From Vulcanimicrobiota bacterium (GTDB taxonomy: Bacteria > Vulcanimicrobiota > Vulcanimicrobiia > Vulcanimicrobiales > Vulcanimicrobiaceae): a stretch of DNA of 8,021 bases. The translations under genes and the position numbers were made by a program. This document shows, piece after piece, positions 5,733-8,021 of this stretch. The stretch is taken from the NCBI GenBank assembly GCA_019247395.1, contig JAFAOZ010000326.1, positions 1 to 8,021 on the forward strand. Direction: 5' to 3'. Below the pieces are notes generated by a model. That model had not been told where the DNA came from. It worked only from the letters and a program-made list of their open reading frames with translations, and searched no databases. Position 1 is the stretch's first letter; each line of letters opens with the position of its first letter.

Positions 5733-6821
5733 ATGAAGATTTCAGGATTAGTCCGAGACACGTTTTCCGCCGCGTTCATCGGGGCGGTTCTTGCCGGGTG
5801 CAGTGCCGGCGGTTCGCAGATAATCGGAGGACCCCGCGCGGCCGCCATCGGGCACGCGTTGGCGATGACGAATATTGCGGGCCTCGTACCGCAGCAGTAC
5901 GTAAGTCGCCAAAAATCATGGGTCAGTCCGCAATGGCGCAGCGCGTTACGAAGCAAGCATAAGAAAACGAAGCTGCTTTGGATCAGCGATCTCGGCTACG
6001 CCGCGGTTGAAGCCTACGATTATGAGACCGGCGCTTTGATCGGTGAAGTAACGGGCTTTTCGTACCCGTACGGGCTTTGCAGTGATAAGAATGGTAATGT
6101 CTATGTTTCCGACTTCTCGTTGGACAAGGGCTTCGAGATCCAGGCAGGCACCTTCAAGATCATCAACTCCTGGCCGACCGGCGGCGAAGCCATCGGTTGT
6201 TCCGTGAGCAACGGCGGTGACGTTGCGTTCACGAACTTCTATCCGGGCGGGGTCGTAATTTTCCCCGGCGGCGGCCCGACCGGCCACACGTACTCTGGAC
6301 CGGGCTACGATTGGGCCGCTGGCTACGATCCGAACGGCAACCTGTTCGTCGAGTGCAACTACGCATCGCCGTGCAGCAGTCCGCGCATCGCCGAGCTTCC
6401 AGCAGGCGGAAGCTCGTGGATCTCGTTAAACTTCAGCTCCGGCATCGGGTTTGCGGCTGCAGTCCAATGGGACGGCAAGTACCTCGCACTCGCTGACCAG
6501 GCTTGCGGCAGCACCAGCAATACGTGCATAGACCAAGTCACCGTATCGGGTAGCACGGTCACACTGGTCAATCGGGTACGGCTCTCAGCGGGCAGCAGCG
6601 GTTGCAGCAACTACGTTGATATCTCTGGATCGTGGGGCTTTAATGCCAAAGATCCTAACGGCATCCTAAAACGTGAAGCCACCGCGCTCGCGTCGCCGAA
6701 TTTGTCGTGTTTTCCCAGCCCGGTCCTCATCTGGCCGTATCCGGCCGGCGGAGCGCCGAAGCGAGTGCTTCAGTTGATGCCCTCCAGCTCCGGCTACGGC
6801 GCAACGATCACGAAAATTTAG
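5733..6821 (+). CDS. Predicted lipoprotein with NHL/YVTN-like beta-propeller repeats
   Basis: The molecular function is unknown; it is probably anchored outside the cytoplasmic membrane. The 362-residue protein begins with a charged end and hydrophobic stretch leading to lipobox LAGC (20-23), with Cys23 as the predicted lipid-bearing residue. After a low-complexity linker (about 24-78) the rest shows repeated propeller-like units: LLWISDLGYAAVEAY then GLCSDKNGNVYVSDF (81-127), a second unit to about 180, AAGYDPNGNLFVECNY (195-210), VQWDGKYLALADQ (244-256), and a last blade VLIWPYPAGG to GATITKI (331-362). I count about six blades. Each has the D/N-G-x-LxVxx core typical of NHL/SMP-30-like folds. 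The start at 5733 has GGAG (5720-5723) nine bases upstream; the in-frame ATG at 5670 would overlap the tRNA's last base and bury the signal peptide, so it is rejected. From memory, similar lipoproteins are abundant in Eremiobacterota-type genomes. Confidence 0.82.
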   Translation: MKISGLVRDTFSAAFIGAVLAGCSAGGSQIIGGPRAAAIGHALAMTNIAGLVPQQYVSRQKSWVSPQWRSALRSKHKKTKLLWISDLGYAAVEAYDYETGALIGEVTGFSYPYGLCSDKNGNVYVSDFSLDKGFEIQAGTFKIINSWPTGGEAIGCSVSNGGDVAFTNFYPGGVVIFPGGGPTGHTYSGPGYDWAAGYDPNGNLFVECNYASPCSSPRIAELPAGGSSWISLNFSSGIGFAAAVQWDGKYLALADQACGSTSNTCIDQVTVSGSTVTLVNRVRLSAGSSGCSNYVDISGSWGFNAKDPNGILKREATALASPNLSCFPSPVLIWPYPAGGAPKRVLQLMPSSSGYGATITKI

Positions 6822-7055
6822 ACGGCCTCGCCCAGCCTAATCAGGTTACGGGCCGGGAGCGAAATTCGCTCGAAACAGGTACGTGCTCTGCACCGGCTTG
6901 CAGTTTACAAGCTTCGGCGAATACGTCAACTTCTGCGCGGCGGTGACGACGGCGCGGTCAAACGTTCGCATAGCCGCTCGATTGATAGACACGCGCGGCA
7001 GTCGCCTTTCCGTTCTAGGCACCAGGCGTCTCGCGCGGCGACGCCCGCTGCGGCG
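6822..7055. other. Intergenic region between convergent lipoprotein and sedolisin genes; no convincing gene
   Basis: These 234 bases separate two genes that end toward each other. They contain a 15-base near-perfect palindrome at 6857-6871 (GAGCGAA and TTCGCTC around one A) with no T-run after it on either strand, and a second inverted repeat near the sedolisin stop, listed separately. One forward frame stays open from 6841 to the stop at 7057-7059, but it has no start codon or ribosome-binding site and matches no family I recognise. No tRNA or repeat array is seen. Confidence 0.6.
7025..7045 (-). terminator. Candidate hairpin downstream of the sedolisin gene
   Basis: GGCGTC (7025-7030) and GACGCC (7040-7045) form a six-pair GC-rich stem with a nine-base loop, starting about ten bases past the sedolisin stop on the minus strand. 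No U-tract follows, so it is not a classic intrinsic terminator; it could protect the 3' end or be chance in GC-rich DNA. Confidence 0.2.
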
Positions 7056-8021
7056 CTAAAATCCGCGTACGCCGTTGGGTGAACCCCATCCGCCTGGACC
7101 CGAATAGTATTTTTTGTATCTGCCGTCTCCGCACATATAGTTGCCGCAGCTGCCATCAGAGCCGGTAGGATGATTAAAATAATTCTTGTGTTGCCTGCTC
7201 CTTAGTTTCCATACGTATTTGCCGCCGTTCATGTGAGCGGCATTGCCGGCGAGCCCGATGACACCCGCCAGAAATGGCGACGCAACACTCGTGCCGCAGA
7301 CGCCGGTCCAACCGCCGTAGCTGCTGATGTAGACAGCTACACCTGGCGAGCATCCGGATTCAGCCGAAACGTCGACCTCCGTACGGTACGTGCAGTCTGG
7401 ATCGTGTTGCCATGACGGCTTAGGAACCCCAGGGCTTCCAACAGCGCCGGGCGTCGCGCACCCGAAGCCGGCGCCGTTCCAAAATGTCTCGCTGTAGCCG
7501 GATCCGCTTTTTGAAAGTTGCGTCCCTCCGACCGAGAGGACGCTATCGAGAACCGACGGGCCGCCCATGTTGCCGTAGCTCGCGTCGCCGGACGATGCGA
7601 GATATGCGATGCCCGGCGTGTTGAAGTAGTCCGGGAAGTTGGTATCGCCGCAGTCCCAACTGCCATAGCAAATCCAGCTGTTGCTGAGTATCGTCGCACC
7701 GAGCGTGACTGCTTCGGTTTCGGCTTGCTCGAAATCGCTGATGCCGTCTTTTGCTTCCATCAGGTAGATGGTGCACTTCGGGCAAGACGCGGAGACCATG
7801 TCGATGTCGAGATCGGTTTCCAGGCACCAGCCGTAGTTGCCGCAACTCGGAGGATAGTTGTACTGCTGACCGTTCTCGTTGTACTTGACGAGATTCGCCG
7901 TGCCGAGTCCGTATTGCGAACGATACTGAGCAAGATCGGACGAGGCCGAGGCAAGATCGCCGGCCTCGATGACGGCGATCTTCTGTCCGGATCCGCCACC
8001 GAGTTCGCTGGTGATGTTATA
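7056..8021 (-). CDS. Sedolisin/kumamolisin-type serine-carboxyl peptidase (S53), N-terminus beyond window
   Basis: Predicted secreted endopeptidase of the sedolisin family, whose studied members work best at acid pH. The visible 321 residues run without a stop to the window edge, so the ATG at 7799 inside it is not the true start. The opening IAVIEAGDLASASSDLAQYR (15-34) is the family's first catalytic-domain strand and helix. Catalytic residues, in visible numbering, are Glu68 and Asp72 (E-x-x-x-D), Asp146 in SSGD for the oxyanion hole, and Ser245 in GTSVASP. The protein ends normally with GWGSPNG (311-317). The signal peptide and propeptide, usually about 200 residues, must lie upstream of the visible part. 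Twelve cysteines are visible (60, 66, 80, 83, 118, 124, 188, 210, 224, 242, 292, 297), suggesting several disulfides. Both Asp ligands expected at the C-terminal calcium site seem replaced (Asn283, Ser307). The gene converges on the lipoprotein gene. Confidence 0.93.
   Translation of the reverse strand, partial: YNITSELGGGSGQKIAVIEAGDLASASSDLAQYRSQYGLGTANLVKYNENGQQYNYPPSCGNYGWCLETDLDIDMVSASCPKCTIYLMEAKDGISDFEQAETEAVTLGATILSNSWICYGSWDCGDTNFPDYFNTPGIAYLASSGDASYGNMGGPSVLDSVLSVGGTQLSKSGSGYSETFWNGAGFGCATPGAVGSPGVPKPSWQHDPDCTYRTEVDVSAESGCSPGVAVYISSYGGWTGVCGTSVASPFLAGVIGLAGNAAHMNGGKYVWKLRSRQHKNYFNHPTGSDGSCGNYMCGDGRYKKYYSGPGGWGSPNGVRGF

Noticed and set aside
6841..7059. A forward frame without stops in the intergenic region that reads somewhat like a protein fragment
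   Set aside because: It has no start codon, no ribosome-binding site and no recognised family, and an open run of about 70 codons is not unusual in GC-rich DNA. I cannot support a pseudogene call.
7056..7799. The sedolisin read as a complete protein starting at the ATG at 7799
   Set aside because: The frame continues upstream to the window edge and encodes the catalytic Glu68/Asp72 pair and the family's first strand, so that ATG is an internal methionine.

Overview
This looks like a stretch of bacterial chromosome with high GC content and tightly packed genes. It holds seven protein genes (two cut by the window edges) and one tRNA. No insertion sequence, phage gene or CRISPR array is visible. 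The lineage cannot be proved from 8 kb. Three traits together recall metagenome-derived genomes of the Eremiobacterota/Vulcanimicrobiota (WPS-2) group: a split LigD, a lipoprotein of the secreted beta-propeller type, and a Cys-rich sedolisin. I infer that lineage with only moderate confidence; Acidobacteriota or another soil lineage remains possible.

Bases 1-3262 (+ strand) are a non-homologous end-joining (NHEJ) operon. It runs: the ATP-dependent DNA ligase module of LigD (5' end missing), a separate LigD-type polymerase/primase that starts inside the ligase stop codon (TAATG), Ku, then a GNAT acetyltransferase that starts 9 bases after Ku. Ku would bind broken ends and recruit the polymerase, which fills gaps, and the ligase, which seals them. 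In Pseudomonas or Mycobacterium LigD these activities are fused in one chain; here at least ligase and polymerase are separate proteins. The 3'-phosphoesterase module is not visible. A promoter-like sequence just before ku could allow Ku to be made on its own from a nearly leaderless transcript.

Bases 3254-5499 (- strand) are a two-gene unit: an HtrA-type serine protease with one PDZ domain and no visible signal peptide, followed 23 bases later by a 12-helix DHA1-type major facilitator transporter. The transporter's 3' end overlaps the 3' end of the GNAT gene by 9 bases.

Bases 5500-8021 hold a tRNA-Leu(CAG) that diverges from the protease gene. Next come a predicted lipoprotein with NHL/YVTN-like propeller repeats (+) and, convergent with it, a sedolisin (S53) peptidase (-) whose N-terminus lies beyond the window. 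The sedolisin keeps its Glu/Asp/Asp/Ser catalytic residues, but both aspartates expected at its calcium site appear replaced. It also carries twelve cysteines in the visible part. The 234 bases between these two genes hold no convincing gene.
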